Below are positions 43,180-51,614 of a stretch of 64,000 nt of DNA, piece by piece. A model generated the notes under the pieces. It made no database searches and had not been told where the DNA came from. It saw only the letters and a program-made list of their open reading frames with translations. The stretch lies in NCBI RefSeq assembly GCF_005893125.1, contig NZ_VCJS01000014.1, positions 45,923 through 109,922 of the forward strand, read 5' to 3'. The position numbers and the translations under genes are program-made. Position 1 is the first letter of the stretch. The number at the start of each line of letters is the position of its first letter. This DNA is from Nonomuraea basaltis (GTDB taxonomy: Bacteria; Actinomycetota; Actinomycetes; Streptosporangiales; Streptosporangiaceae).

Positions 43180-45159
43180 TCAGGGCAGGGCGCGGGAAGC
43201 GCAGGGGATGGCCAGGGAGTCACGGCCGGCTTCGTTGACGAGGCGGGCAAGCTCGACGCGCGAGTTGACACCCACCTTCCGGAACATCTTGCGCAGGTGA
43301 TAGTTGACCGTGTGCGCCGACAACGAGACCCGGCTGGCGACCTGATGATTGGTCAGCCCTTGGCTCACCAGCAGCGCGATGAGGCACTCGGTCTCGCTGA
43401 ACCCGCGCCACAAGGACTGCCCCTGCCGGATCGGCACCGGCTCCTGCCCCAGCCTCCGCAGCCGGCCGCGCACGCGCTCGCTGTCGCGTACCGCGCCGAT
43501 CCGCTCGAACAGGCACAGGGCCGACTGGTAGCGGCGGGCGGCCTCGATGAGGTCGGCGGCGGGCGGGGCGGCGAGCCGGGCCCCGAGGTCTTCCAGAGCT
43601 CCGGCCTGGTCCCAGGGGTCGGGATGCTCGGCGGCTGCCCAGCGCAGCACCGTCACGTCCTTCTCGCGCAGCCCCCTGGCGTGGCACGCGGCGACGGAGA
43701 GGCGGTGGGACTGCGGGTTGCGCTGGGCCAGCCTTTCCACCGCGGTGAGGGTCTGACCGGTGAGCCCGTCGTCGCCCGCCGCGATGCCGAGCCGGGTGAG
43801 CCAGACGGCCGCGCCGGGCTCGTCGAGCAGCAGCGGCCCGTACGTGACGAGATCGGTGTGCTCGGCGGCGAAAAGCCGGGCCGCGTGTTGCGGGCCGTGT
43901 AACTCGGCGGCGATGCGCACCCGGATCCATTCGGGGTGCACCGGCCACAGGCGGGGCCGGCCGGCCGCGCGGGGCTTGTCCGGGAGCTGCGCGTGCCAGC
44001 GGCTTCTGTCGAGGTCGCCGATCCGCAGGCTCGCCTCGGCCAGGACCGCATGGCCGAGTGGGAGGAGCAGGCCGGCGTCCATCTCGCGGGCGGTGCGCAG
44101 GGCCGCTTCGGCCAGCTCCAGCGCCTGTTCCAGGTTGCCGGTGCGCATCAGCAGCTCGGCCCGGCTGATGGCGGGGGCCGGGGCGTAGACGCTGGGCGCG
44201 CCGGGGCAGGACAGCTCGCCGGTGGCCTGCTCGATGTGGCCGTCGGCCTCGGTGTACCGGCCGCCGCTCATGAGCTTGCGGGCGTAGGCGAGCCGGACGA
44301 GCATCCGCCACACCGGCGGGGCGCTGTCGTCGGCGATCGTGACGGCCTGCCGGGCGAGCCGCATGGCCCGCGCCGCGTCACCGCGCCGCCACGCGCTTCC
44401 GGCCAGCGTGGACGTGGTCACCGCCGCCGCCGCCCCCGAAAGCGTCGGCTCCGCCGCTTGCAGTGCGGCTCGTTCCGGATCGCGCAGGGAGAGGGCGAAC
44501 GCCAGCGCGGCCCGCGCGTCGTCGCGACCGCCGTCATGCTGGCCCTGCTCGGGCGGCGCGGCCTGCGCGACGGTGATCGCCTCGGCGATCCAGCCGCCCG
44601 CGACCAGCACGTGGACCAGCCGGGTACGCAGCTCCGCCGCGACTTCGTCGGGCAGCGGCCGCAGCAGGCTCTCGCGCAGCAGCACCCCGGCTCCGGCCAG
44701 CCGGCCGTCGGCGAGGTGGGCGTCCGCCACGGTCACCAGGTGGGGCGCGAGGGCGGGATCCAGCGAGTCCAGCTTGTCCAGGAGCCGATCCGCCAGCTTG
44801 ACGGCGGCCGGGGCGGACACCGGCAGGATCTCGCGTACGGCGTGGGCGAGGGTGTCGGCGGCGGTGGCCTCGCGGTCCGCCTTGTTCTCCACCAGGCCGG
44901 GCGGCGTGACCAGGAGCACCCAGGCCTTGCGCTGGGCCACGGCGGCGACCGCCGGGCCCGTCTCCGTGTCGGAGGGCTGCGAGCGGTGCAGGATGTGCAT
45001 GCCCCGCCGGCGGGCCGTGGCCACCACCGAGCGCAGCGTCTCGGCGGGCTCACCCTCCTGCGCCAGGAGCATCAGCGTCCAGCCGGGCCCGGCCTGCCGC
45101 AGGACCTTGAATAACGGACGCCATCTTTGTTTTTCGATATTGTCGAAACCGACCGACAT
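43180..45159 (-). CDS. LuxR-family cluster-situated regulator
   Basis: 659 residues from ATG 45159. The N-terminal ~130 residues (MSVGFDNIEKQRWRPLFKVL, PGWTLMLLAQEGEPAETLRS, KAWVLLVTPPGLVENKADRE) take the place of the usual NTPase domain and have no clear Walker A. A long helical TPR-like middle follows (~180-560), then a C-terminal LuxR HTH (FSETECLIALLVSQGLTNHQ, VASRVSLSAHTVNYHLRKMF). Two Leu codons are TTA (45112-45114 and 43900-43902), so translation should need bldA tRNA. Probably the activator of the divergent cluster genes; a degenerate LAL-type protein is the alternative description. Confidence 0.85.
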   Translation of the reverse strand: MSVGFDNIEKQRWRPLFKVLRQAGPGWTLMLLAQEGEPAETLRSVVATARRRGMHILHRSQPSDTETGPAVAAVAQRKAWVLLVTPPGLVENKADREATAADTLAHAVREILPVSAPAAVKLADRLLDKLDSLDPALAPHLVTVADAHLADGRLAGAGVLLRESLLRPLPDEVAAELRTRLVHVLVAGGWIAEAITVAQAAPPEQGQHDGGRDDARAALAFALSLRDPERAALQAAEPTLSGAAAAVTTSTLAGSAWRRGDAARAMRLARQAVTIADDSAPPVWRMLVRLAYARKLMSGGRYTEADGHIEQATGELSCPGAPSVYAPAPAISRAELLMRTGNLEQALELAEAALRTAREMDAGLLLPLGHAVLAEASLRIGDLDRSRWHAQLPDKPRAAGRPRLWPVHPEWIRVRIAAELHGPQHAARLFAAEHTDLVTYGPLLLDEPGAAVWLTRLGIAAGDDGLTGQTLTAVERLAQRNPQSHRLSVAACHARGLREKDVTVLRWAAAEHPDPWDQAGALEDLGARLAAPPAADLIEAARRYQSALCLFERIGAVRDSERVRGRLRRLGQEPVPIRQGQSLWRGFSETECLIALLVSQGLTNHQVASRVSLSAHTVNYHLRKMFRKVGVNSRVELARLVNEAGRDSLAIPCASRALP

Positions 45160-45272
45160 CGTGTGCCGCCCCCTATCGGTTTTCTGCCGTCCTGACACTA
45201 ATTCGTGCGACCGCCTGTCACGGATGAAGTGGATTGGCCGGACATTTTCTTTCTTAGTGGCTCTTGCGCCGC

Positions 45273-46052
45273 TCATTGTGCGGGCCGGGAAGGCAGCGGC
45301 GCCGCCTGCTCCGCCAGCCACGCCTGCCAGGACGGCGCCATCTTGACCGGACCGGGGCGGAAGAGCTCGGGCACCGCCCAGCGCTGCACGGGGCGGATGC
45401 CGTGCAGCGCGTTGACCAGCCATGTCTCACGGCCCGCGAGGTCCTGCGGGCGTCGGCGCCGGTGGGTCACCGGGATGCCGAGCTCGGCGGCCCGGCGCTG
45501 GAGCCGCGCGGTCGTCACTCCGGGTAACGCGGGCAGCTCGCTCGAAGGCACGCAGAGGGTGTCGTCCTCCCACCACAGCAGGCTCGTGGTGGCGCCTTCG
45601 ACCACCCACCCGTCGGAAGCGACGATCAGCGCCTCATGAGCGCCGTGCCGCTGGGCCTCGGCCCGCAGGCGGGCGAGGGTGGCCAGGTCCGGCCCCTTGA
45701 CGTGGGGGACGCGCCGCGGGTCGCCGGGCGGCCGGGCCCAGACGGCCAGCGGCCCGCCCCTGGCCGGTGCCGTACGCACGCGAAACCGCAGCTCGCCGGA
45801 GGCGGACAGCTCGACGCGGGGGAACCAGTCCCCCTCCCGCGGCAACGCGTCGACGGCCGCCCGCCACATCGCAGCGACCAGGTCTCCGGCCAGGGCCGCC
45901 GCTTCGCAGGCCGCGCGGAAGCGGCGGCCGTGGTCGGCGAGAAAACGCACCGCACCGTCCACGACCAGCCAGGAGTCGGCCACCAGCAGGTCGTCCTCGA
46001 TCGGCTCACCCGCGATGAACTCGCCTCCGGCGAAGACGCTGATCGTGTCCAA
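45273..46052 (-). CDS. Class IV aminotransferase-fold aminodeoxychorismate lyase (PabC-like)
   Basis: 259 residues. The PLP-lysine is expected in VPHVKGPDLATLARLRAEAQ (family 'KT/G.N/D' motif). HGAHEALIVASDGWVVEGAT and TSLLWWEDDTLCVPSSELPA, LPGVTTARL are the class IV signature blocks around the phosphate-binding GVTT. Substrate choice is inferred: the cluster also encodes an ADC synthase, so this enzyme should split 4-amino-4-deoxychorismate into p-aminobenzoate and pyruvate. One Leu codon is TTA (45525-45527). Lies between the LuxR regulator and an adenylate-forming enzyme in one minus-strand run. Confidence 0.82.
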   Translation of the reverse strand: MDTISVFAGGEFIAGEPIEDDLLVADSWLVVDGAVRFLADHGRRFRAACEAAALAGDLVAAMWRAAVDALPREGDWFPRVELSASGELRFRVRTAPARGGPLAVWARPPGDPRRVPHVKGPDLATLARLRAEAQRHGAHEALIVASDGWVVEGATTSLLWWEDDTLCVPSSELPALPGVTTARLQRRAAELGIPVTHRRRRPQDLAGRETWLVNALHGIRPVQRWAVPELFRPGPVKMAPSWQAWLAEQAAPLPSRPAQ

Positions 46053-46091
46053 ACGGCACCTCCTCCCTGATCGGCCGGTCGCCAGTGAGCC

Positions 46092-47153
46092 TCAGTAGAC
46101 CCCTTCGACGATCTCTTCGGTCGTGACGGGGAGGACGGAGGCGATCCCGTCGACCACGTCGCCCGCCCCGGGCGCGATCCGCAGCGCGGTGTCGCGTTCG
46201 AGGATGTTGGGCAGGAACATGTCGCGGAAGAGCAGGTGCATGAGCACCTGGCCGCGTTCGCCGTAGGCCACGGGGACCCGGGTGTCCGGGTCGACGATCT
46301 CCACGACCGAGGCCGGGTGGTAGGGCCTGAAGACACAGGGCTGCTCGTCCCCGCGCTCGCGGGGGCGCTGTGGCGCGATGCCCATCAGCGTGTTGCCGTA
46401 GATGCCGCACACCTTGGCCTTGGGGAACAGCGTCTCCTCGATGAGCCGCAGCGTCTCCGGCCCCGCCGAGGTGCCCGCCCAGAGCAGCCCTTCCAGGCGC
46501 TCGGACAGGACCTCGTAGATGGCGGGCCGCGCGCAGGCCGCCTCCAGCATCGGCGGGGTGATGAACAGCACCCGGATGTCCTGGGTGGCGACGATCGCCT
46601 CCATCTGGTCCAGCACGTGCTCGACGTACTCGTCGGCGAGGTCGCCGCGGCCGTCGGCGAGGACCTTCTTCACCCAGCGCGGGTCCATGTCGACGGTGAA
46701 GAACAGCCCGTTCCGCCGGGCCGCGATCCGCCGGACGGTACGGCCGACCACGTGCGGCCCGCACGGCGCGATGTGCAGCCAGTTCCCCCTGGCGGGGAAA
46801 TCGTGGGAGTCGAGCACGTCGGCGCACCAGTCGGCGTTGGCGACCCGCGAAGTGGCGTCCACGACGCGTTTGGGCGCCCCGGTCGTCCCGCCGGAGTCGA
46901 ACACCTCGTACGTGCCCGTGCCGCCCCGGGGGATCAGATCCTCGGCCGGCACGGTCCGCAGCAGCTCCCCGACGTCGGGGAAGCGCCGCAGGTCCGCGAC
47001 GGACCGGATGTCGGCGCGCGGATCGAAGCCGAGCCCGCCGGCGAGTTCCAGCCAGAATCTCGACCCCGTCGCCGGATCGAAGTGCCAGTCGAGGGTCTCC
47101 TGGAGGTGCCGGCTCAGCTCTGTCGCCGGCGCGTGCGCGTCTACCGCGGACAT
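46092..47153 (-). CDS. Phenylacetate-CoA-ligase-like adenylate-forming enzyme
   Basis: 353 residues, shorter than normal AMP-forming ligases (~430-550). The P-loop-like GTGTYEVFDSGGTTGAPKRV is the adenylation motif; VLFITPPMLEAACARPAIYE, EGLLWAGTSAGPETLRLIEE, KVCGIYGNTLMGIAPQ and YGERGQVLMHLLFRDMFLP follow as in PaaK-like and LuxE-like enzymes. The small C-terminal lid domain is reduced. It probably activates an aromatic or acyl carboxylate as adenylate and passes it to a thiol. ATG 47153 lies 59 bp after the AhpD-like gene in the same direction. Confidence 0.75.
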   Translation of the reverse strand: MSAVDAHAPATELSRHLQETLDWHFDPATGSRFWLELAGGLGFDPRADIRSVADLRRFPDVGELLRTVPAEDLIPRGGTGTYEVFDSGGTTGAPKRVVDATSRVANADWCADVLDSHDFPARGNWLHIAPCGPHVVGRTVRRIAARRNGLFFTVDMDPRWVKKVLADGRGDLADEYVEHVLDQMEAIVATQDIRVLFITPPMLEAACARPAIYEVLSERLEGLLWAGTSAGPETLRLIEETLFPKAKVCGIYGNTLMGIAPQRPRERGDEQPCVFRPYHPASVVEIVDPDTRVPVAYGERGQVLMHLLFRDMFLPNILERDTALRIAPGAGDVVDGIASVLPVTTEEIVEGVY

Positions 47154-47212
47154 GCTCTACTCCCTGCGTGTGGCTTGCGGACCTGCGTGTGGCGAGGAGG
47201 CGCGGATTCCGT

Positions 47213-47692
47213 TCAGGAACGGCCCTTGTACGCGCCGGGCACCAGCCGGGCCGAGATGGCCAGCCGGTTCCAGGCGTTCATGACGGTCGCCACGAAGATG
47301 AGGTGGGCGGTCTGTTCCTCGGTGAAGTGCTTGCGGGCCCGCTGGTAGACGTCGTCGTCCACCGCGTCGGTCCCGAGCAGCGTGATCGCCTCCGCCAGGC
47401 CGAGTGCGGCCTGCTCGGGTTCGGAGAAGAACCGCGGTGAGTGCCGCCAGGCGTCCAGCAGGTAGACCCGCTGGGCGGTGACCCCCGCGGCCTGCGCGTC
47501 GATGATGTGCATGTCGATGCAGTACGCGCAGCCGTTCACCTGGGAGACCCGGATCTTCACGAGGTGGACGACCTCCGCCTCGATCCCCGACCGGAGCGCA
47601 CTCTGCGTCACGGTCTGGGCGAACTTCCCCATGGCCCCATAGCTTTCGCGGGCGATTTGGAACAGCGGCAGCCGCGCGGATTGACTCGTCAT
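47213..47692 (-). CDS. AhpD-like carboxymuconolactone decarboxylase-family protein
   Basis: 159 residues. The redox/proton-relay motif is intact: VNGCAYCIDMHIIDAQAAGV (CxxC with downstream His), within the YcbB/AhpD arrangement EVVHLVKIRVSQVNGCAYC ... AALGLAEAITLLG ... NAWNRLAISARLVPG. Such proteins act as alkylhydroperoxidase partners or as small-molecule decarboxylase-like enzymes. It is the first gene of the minus-strand arm and may protect against peroxide made by the cluster's flavin enzymes. First ATG 47692 has GGAATT upstream. Confidence 0.85.
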   Translation of the reverse strand: MTSQSARLPLFQIARESYGAMGKFAQTVTQSALRSGIEAEVVHLVKIRVSQVNGCAYCIDMHIIDAQAAGVTAQRVYLLDAWRHSPRFFSEPEQAALGLAEAITLLGTDAVDDDVYQRARKHFTEEQTAHLIFVATVMNAWNRLAISARLVPGAYKGRS

Positions 47693-47993
47693 GGAATTCC
47701 TTCAAAAGGTCGGCAGAATTTACACGGGCGCCGCACCCGAAAAGTCATTTGACTTGACACGGCTGCTCTCGTGAACTCACGGCATCACCATAAAAGGCGG
47801 TCTCCCGCGCGTCCACTACTCAATCAGGTAGTGGACTTGCCGGCCTCTCGCCTGTTGAACTGCGTGAGCGACGGCTCCATCCCCGCTGCCGCGCCCCGAG
47901 TACGGGGTGAGCGGCTTTCGCCCCCTTGGCCGATCAGCGATCCGGGCTGTCCGTGCGAGCGGCGGGGGATCACCGACTAGGAAGGTCCGATCG
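47693..47993. promoter_or_regulatory. Divergent intergenic region of the cluster
   Basis: About 300 bp without a gene, separating the two arms. It contains the A+T-rich block around 47735-47760 with TTGACTTGACAC and AGTCATTTGACTTGACA, a good -35-like sequence on the plus strand. The cluster's LuxR and SARP proteins are the natural candidates to bind here. No clear direct heptamer repeats for SARP were confirmed. Confidence 0.4.
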
Positions 47994-49208
47994 ATGAGCC
48001 ATGAGCAGGAGTTGCTGGTCGTGGGCGCCGGCCCGGCCGGTCTGAGCGCCACTCTGGCCGCCCGGTCGCTCGGCGTCGAGGTGACCTTGATCGAGGCGGA
48101 CGCCCGGGACCAGGAGCGGCCGGGCAGCCGGGCGCTGTTCGTGCACCAGGAGACGCTGGAGCGGCTGGAGCGGCTGAGCCCGGGACTGGGGGAGAAGATC
48201 GCGGGATTCGGGGTCCTGTGGCAGGTCGCGCGCACTTTCTACCGTGGCAGGGAGGTCTACGCCCGCCGCTACGACACCGAGCAGGGCAGTGGGCTGCCGC
48301 CGTACGCGAGCCTGCGGCAGCTCGACACCGAGCGGTTCCTGCTCGGCGCGTGCCGCGCCGCCGGCGTGGAGCCCGTCTGGGGAGCCCGGGTGGTTTCGGT
48401 CCGGTCCGACCCGGACGGGGTGACCGTCCGCGCCGAGAACGGCGGCGAGTGGCGGGCGCGCTACGTCATCGCCGCCGACGGGGCGCGGTCGGCCGTCCGC
48501 GCGTCGATCCCGATCGAGATGGACGGTGGCCGCTCCAGCGACTACCGGGTCGCAGTGGACCTGTCCGGCGAGGACGCGGGCGGCGCGCCGGCGGAGCGGC
48601 ACCTGCACTACCGGCATCCGGCGCTCGACGGCCGGAACCTGCTGATCGTGCCGTTCACCGGCGGCGTCCAGGTGGACGTGCAGTGCCGGGACCCGGCAGA
48701 CGGCGAGGCGCTGAGCGACCCCGACGCCGTCCGCCTGTGGCTGCCGAAGGTGGTCTCGCGGGAGCAGGCGGAGCGGGTGCTCTGGGTGTCGCGTTATCCC
48801 TGCCTGCAGCGCGTCGCCACCGGCTTCGCCGACGAGCACCGGCGCGTCCTGCTGGCCGGGGAGGCCGCGCACCTGTTCGCCCCGCTGGGCGCGCGGGGGA
48901 TGAACAGCTCGATTGCGGACGCCGAGGCGGCGGCGACCGCGGTGTGCCTCGCGCTCCGCTCGACCGGCGTGGAGCGGGCGAGAGGCGTCGTCGAGGACTA
49001 CGACACGGTGCGGCGGCAGGCGGCGCGGCACAACCGGGCCCGCGTCGAAGGCGCGCTGCGGCATCTGCGCGCCGAGTCCGCCTGGTCCCGGCTGGCCCAG
49101 GCCGGTGCCGCCCGGCTGGCTCCACGTCTGCCGCGCTTCGGCGCGTGGCTGGACAAGGCCCCCTACGGCCCGCGCGGGCCCATCACGCTGCGCGGCGGCT
49201 TGTACTGA
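47994..49208 (+). CDS. FAD-dependent monooxygenase (PHBH family)
   Basis: 404 residues from ATG 47994 (RBS GGAAGG). FAD motifs: ELLVVGAGPAGLSATLAARS at the N terminus, VIAADGARSAVRASI (DG box) at ~160, and RRVLLAGEAAHLFAPLGARG, MNSSIADAEAAATAVCLAL near 285 (Glu replaces the common Asp of 'GDAAH'). No C-terminal thioredoxin-like domain, so it is of the single-component p-hydroxybenzoate-hydroxylase size. Within this cluster it plausibly hydroxylates, or hydroxylates with decarboxylation, an aminobenzoate ring. First gene of the plus-strand operon. Confidence 0.88.
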   Translation: MSHEQELLVVGAGPAGLSATLAARSLGVEVTLIEADARDQERPGSRALFVHQETLERLERLSPGLGEKIAGFGVLWQVARTFYRGREVYARRYDTEQGSGLPPYASLRQLDTERFLLGACRAAGVEPVWGARVVSVRSDPDGVTVRAENGGEWRARYVIAADGARSAVRASIPIEMDGGRSSDYRVAVDLSGEDAGGAPAERHLHYRHPALDGRNLLIVPFTGGVQVDVQCRDPADGEALSDPDAVRLWLPKVVSREQAERVLWVSRYPCLQRVATGFADEHRRVLLAGEAAHLFAPLGARGMNSSIADAEAAATAVCLALRSTGVERARGVVEDYDTVRRQAARHNRARVEGALRHLRAESAWSRLAQAGAARLAPRLPRFGAWLDKAPYGPRGPITLRGGLY

Positions 49209-49251
49209 CGACCCCCGGACAAAGCGCTACTTCGAGAGAGAAGACGCAAAG

Positions 49252-51024
49252 ATGACGAGCAAATCTGCGGCCGACCACGGCTTAACTTGGTCGGAGAAGA
49301 TCGATCTGCTGGCCGGCACCATGCCGGGCGCCGAGGCGCGCGCGCTGTCCAGCCTGCTGCCCGGCCCCGAGGCCAACGGCGCGGGCGCGTTCCGCTCCCG
49401 CGTCCCCGATCGGGAACGCGCCGCGCTCTCCCACGAGGCGCCCCGCCCCGATCCCGACGACCCGCATGCCGTGCGCCGCATCGGCGTGATCGGCGGCGGC
49501 ACCGCCGGCTATCTGGTGGCGCTGGCTCTGCGGGCCAAACGGCCCTGGCTGGACGTCACGCTGGTCGAGTCGAGCGCCATCCCCGTCATCGGCGTCGGCG
49601 AGGCCACGACGCCGCCGCTGCTGGCGTTCCTGCACCACTATCTCGGCATCGACGCCCTGGACTTCCTCAAGCGGGTCAAGCCGACCTGGAAGCTGGGGAT
49701 CAAGTTCGACTGGGGCCCCTATCCCGACGGGATCATGGCCCCCTTCGACTGGGGCGCCAACTCGATCGGTGTGCTGGGCTCGATGGCGACCAGGAACGAC
49801 CCGAACGCGTACACCCTGCAATCGCTGTTCATGCTGCACAACCGGGTGCCGGTGTTCCGCACGGACGACGGTGAGTACGTCTCGCTGATGGACGACCTAC
49901 CGTTCGCCTACCACCTGGAGAACCGCGCCCTGGTCACCTTCCTCTCCGAGATCGCCGGGGAGCGCGGCATCCACCACGTGGACGCCCAGATCAGCGACGT
50001 CCGCCTGTCCGGCGAGGACTGGATCGAGTCGCTGCGGACGACCGACGGCCGGAGCCTCGACTTCGACCTGTACATCGACTGCACCGGATTCCGCTCCCTG
50101 CTGCTGGGCGACGCACTGAAGACCAATTTCACCAGCTACGCCGACAGCCTCTTCACCGACACGGCGGTCACCGGCTACACCACCCAGAGCGAGGCGATCG
50201 AGCCGTACACCACGGCCGCGACCATGGACGCGGGCTGGTGCTGGAGCATCCCGGTCCCCGAAGAGGACCACGTGGGCTATGTCTACTCCTCGACCTTCAT
50301 GTCCGGCGACCAGGCCGCCGACGAGGTGATCCGCCAGCACGGCATGGTCGGCGACCTCAAGACGGTGCGCTTCCGGGTCGGGCGGCACGAGAAGACCTGG
50401 CGCGGGAACGTGATCGCGGTGGGCAACTCCTACGCGTTCGTGGAGCCGCTGGAGTCCAGCAGCCTGCTCATGCTGGTGTTCACGATCATGTCGATGATGC
50501 CGCTGCTGCCGGCGTCCTGGAAGCACCCGGTGCCCAGCGAGACGCTCAACCGGGTGACCGCGAACCGCTGGGACGGGCTGCGCTGGTTCCTGGCCCTCCA
50601 CTACCGCTACAACCGGCGCCGCGACACACCGTTCTGGCGGGAGGTCTGGACCTCCACCGACGTCTCCGGCATCCAGCCGCTGCTGGACGTCTACGCCGCC
50701 GGCGCGCCGCTGCACCTGCGCGACCCGATCACCCGCAGGCTCGCCCGCGCCGCCGCTCCCACCTTCTACGAGTTGGACGGCGTCGACTGCCTGCTGCTCG
50801 GCCAGAACTATCCGGCCGAGCTCGTCACCGGCACCGAGCCGCTGGAGGCGTGGCAGGCCCGCAAGTCGGCCGCCGACGCCCTCGTGGCCCGGGCCCTCAC
50901 CCAGCGCCAGGCCCTCGCGGCCTTCCACGCCCTGCCCGAGCTCACCCAGAGCCTGGTCCACGGGCCGCACAGCTGGGTGACCGGATACGGCGAAGAGCGC
51001 TGGCTCTGGCAGAGCGGTGCGTGA
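49252..51024 (+). CDS. FAD-dependent tryptophan-halogenase-family enzyme
   Basis: 590 residues. FAD-binding RIGVIGGGTAGYLVALALRA is followed by VESSAIPVIGVGEATTPPLL, KPTWKLGIKFDWGPYPDG (the region of the catalytic lysine), the halogenase signature GWCWSIPVPEE, and GNSYAFVEPLESSSLLMLV with the active-site glutamate. The FAD motif begins near residue 77, whereas PrnA/RebH have it near residue 10, so there is a ~70-residue N-terminal extension. Codon 11 is TTA (49282-49284). It should chlorinate an aromatic ring using FADH2 from the reductase encoded next. Substrate probably an aminobenzoate derivative rather than tryptophan. Confidence 0.92.
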   Translation: MTSKSAADHGLTWSEKIDLLAGTMPGAEARALSSLLPGPEANGAGAFRSRVPDRERAALSHEAPRPDPDDPHAVRRIGVIGGGTAGYLVALALRAKRPWLDVTLVESSAIPVIGVGEATTPPLLAFLHHYLGIDALDFLKRVKPTWKLGIKFDWGPYPDGIMAPFDWGANSIGVLGSMATRNDPNAYTLQSLFMLHNRVPVFRTDDGEYVSLMDDLPFAYHLENRALVTFLSEIAGERGIHHVDAQISDVRLSGEDWIESLRTTDGRSLDFDLYIDCTGFRSLLLGDALKTNFTSYADSLFTDTAVTGYTTQSEAIEPYTTAATMDAGWCWSIPVPEEDHVGYVYSSTFMSGDQAADEVIRQHGMVGDLKTVRFRVGRHEKTWRGNVIAVGNSYAFVEPLESSSLLMLVFTIMSMMPLLPASWKHPVPSETLNRVTANRWDGLRWFLALHYRYNRRRDTPFWREVWTSTDVSGIQPLLDVYAAGAPLHLRDPITRRLARAAAPTFYELDGVDCLLLGQNYPAELVTGTEPLEAWQARKSAADALVARALTQRQALAAFHALPELTQSLVHGPHSWVTGYGEERWLWQSGA

Positions 51025-51064
51025 CGGGCGCCCGATGGAGATCGCAGTCGACGGAGCGAGGACC

Positions 51065-51586
51065 ATGGCCGTGTCATCGGAGCTCGGTGAGCAGACGTGC
51101 GCGGAGGACGACTACCGCGCGCTGATGGGATCCTTCCCCACCGGCGTCGCGGTGGTGACCAGCACCGGCGCCGACGGCTTTCCGCGCGGGCTGACGTGCT
51201 CGTCGCTGACGAGCGTGGCCGTGAGCCCGCCGACGTTGCTGATCTGCCTGCACACCCGCAGCTCCACGCTGGAGGCGCTGTGCAGGAGCGGCAGGTTCGC
51301 GGTGAACCTGCTGCGGGCCGAGGGACGCCGCGTCGCCGAGCTGTTCTCCCGGCCGGTGGACGACCGGTTCGCCCACGTCACCTGGGCCTTCTCGGAGGCC
51401 AACGGCCAGCCGGTGCTCGTGGAGGACGCCGTCGCCTTCGCCGGCTGCCGGGTGACCAGGAGCCTGCTCGTCGGCGATCACGCGGTGGTGCTCGGCGAGG
51501 TCACCGACGTGACGCGGGCGGCGGGTGTCCCGCTGCTCTACGGCCTGCGGCGCTTCGCCGCGTGGCGCCCCGATCAGGACGGATGA
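51065..51586 (+). CDS. Flavin reductase (halogenase partner)
   Basis: 173 residues from ATG 51065 (GAGG upstream); starts at 51017 or 51035 are possible and would add a short tail. Flavin_reduct domain: DYRALMGSFPTGVAVVTSTG, FPRGLTCSSLTSVAVSPPTL, STLEALCRSGRFAVNLLRAE and VGDHAVVLGEVTDVTRA. It supplies reduced FAD to the halogenase encoded immediately upstream, the standard two-component arrangement, and might also serve the DUF3050 enzyme. Confidence 0.92.
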   Translation: MAVSSELGEQTCAEDDYRALMGSFPTGVAVVTSTGADGFPRGLTCSSLTSVAVSPPTLLICLHTRSSTLEALCRSGRFAVNLLRAEGRRVAELFSRPVDDRFAHVTWAFSEANGQPVLVEDAVAFAGCRVTRSLLVGDHAVVLGEVTDVTRAAGVPLLYGLRRFAAWRPDQDG

Positions 51587-51614
51587 CGACCATGAGCGAC
51601 GAAGAGGGAAGACC

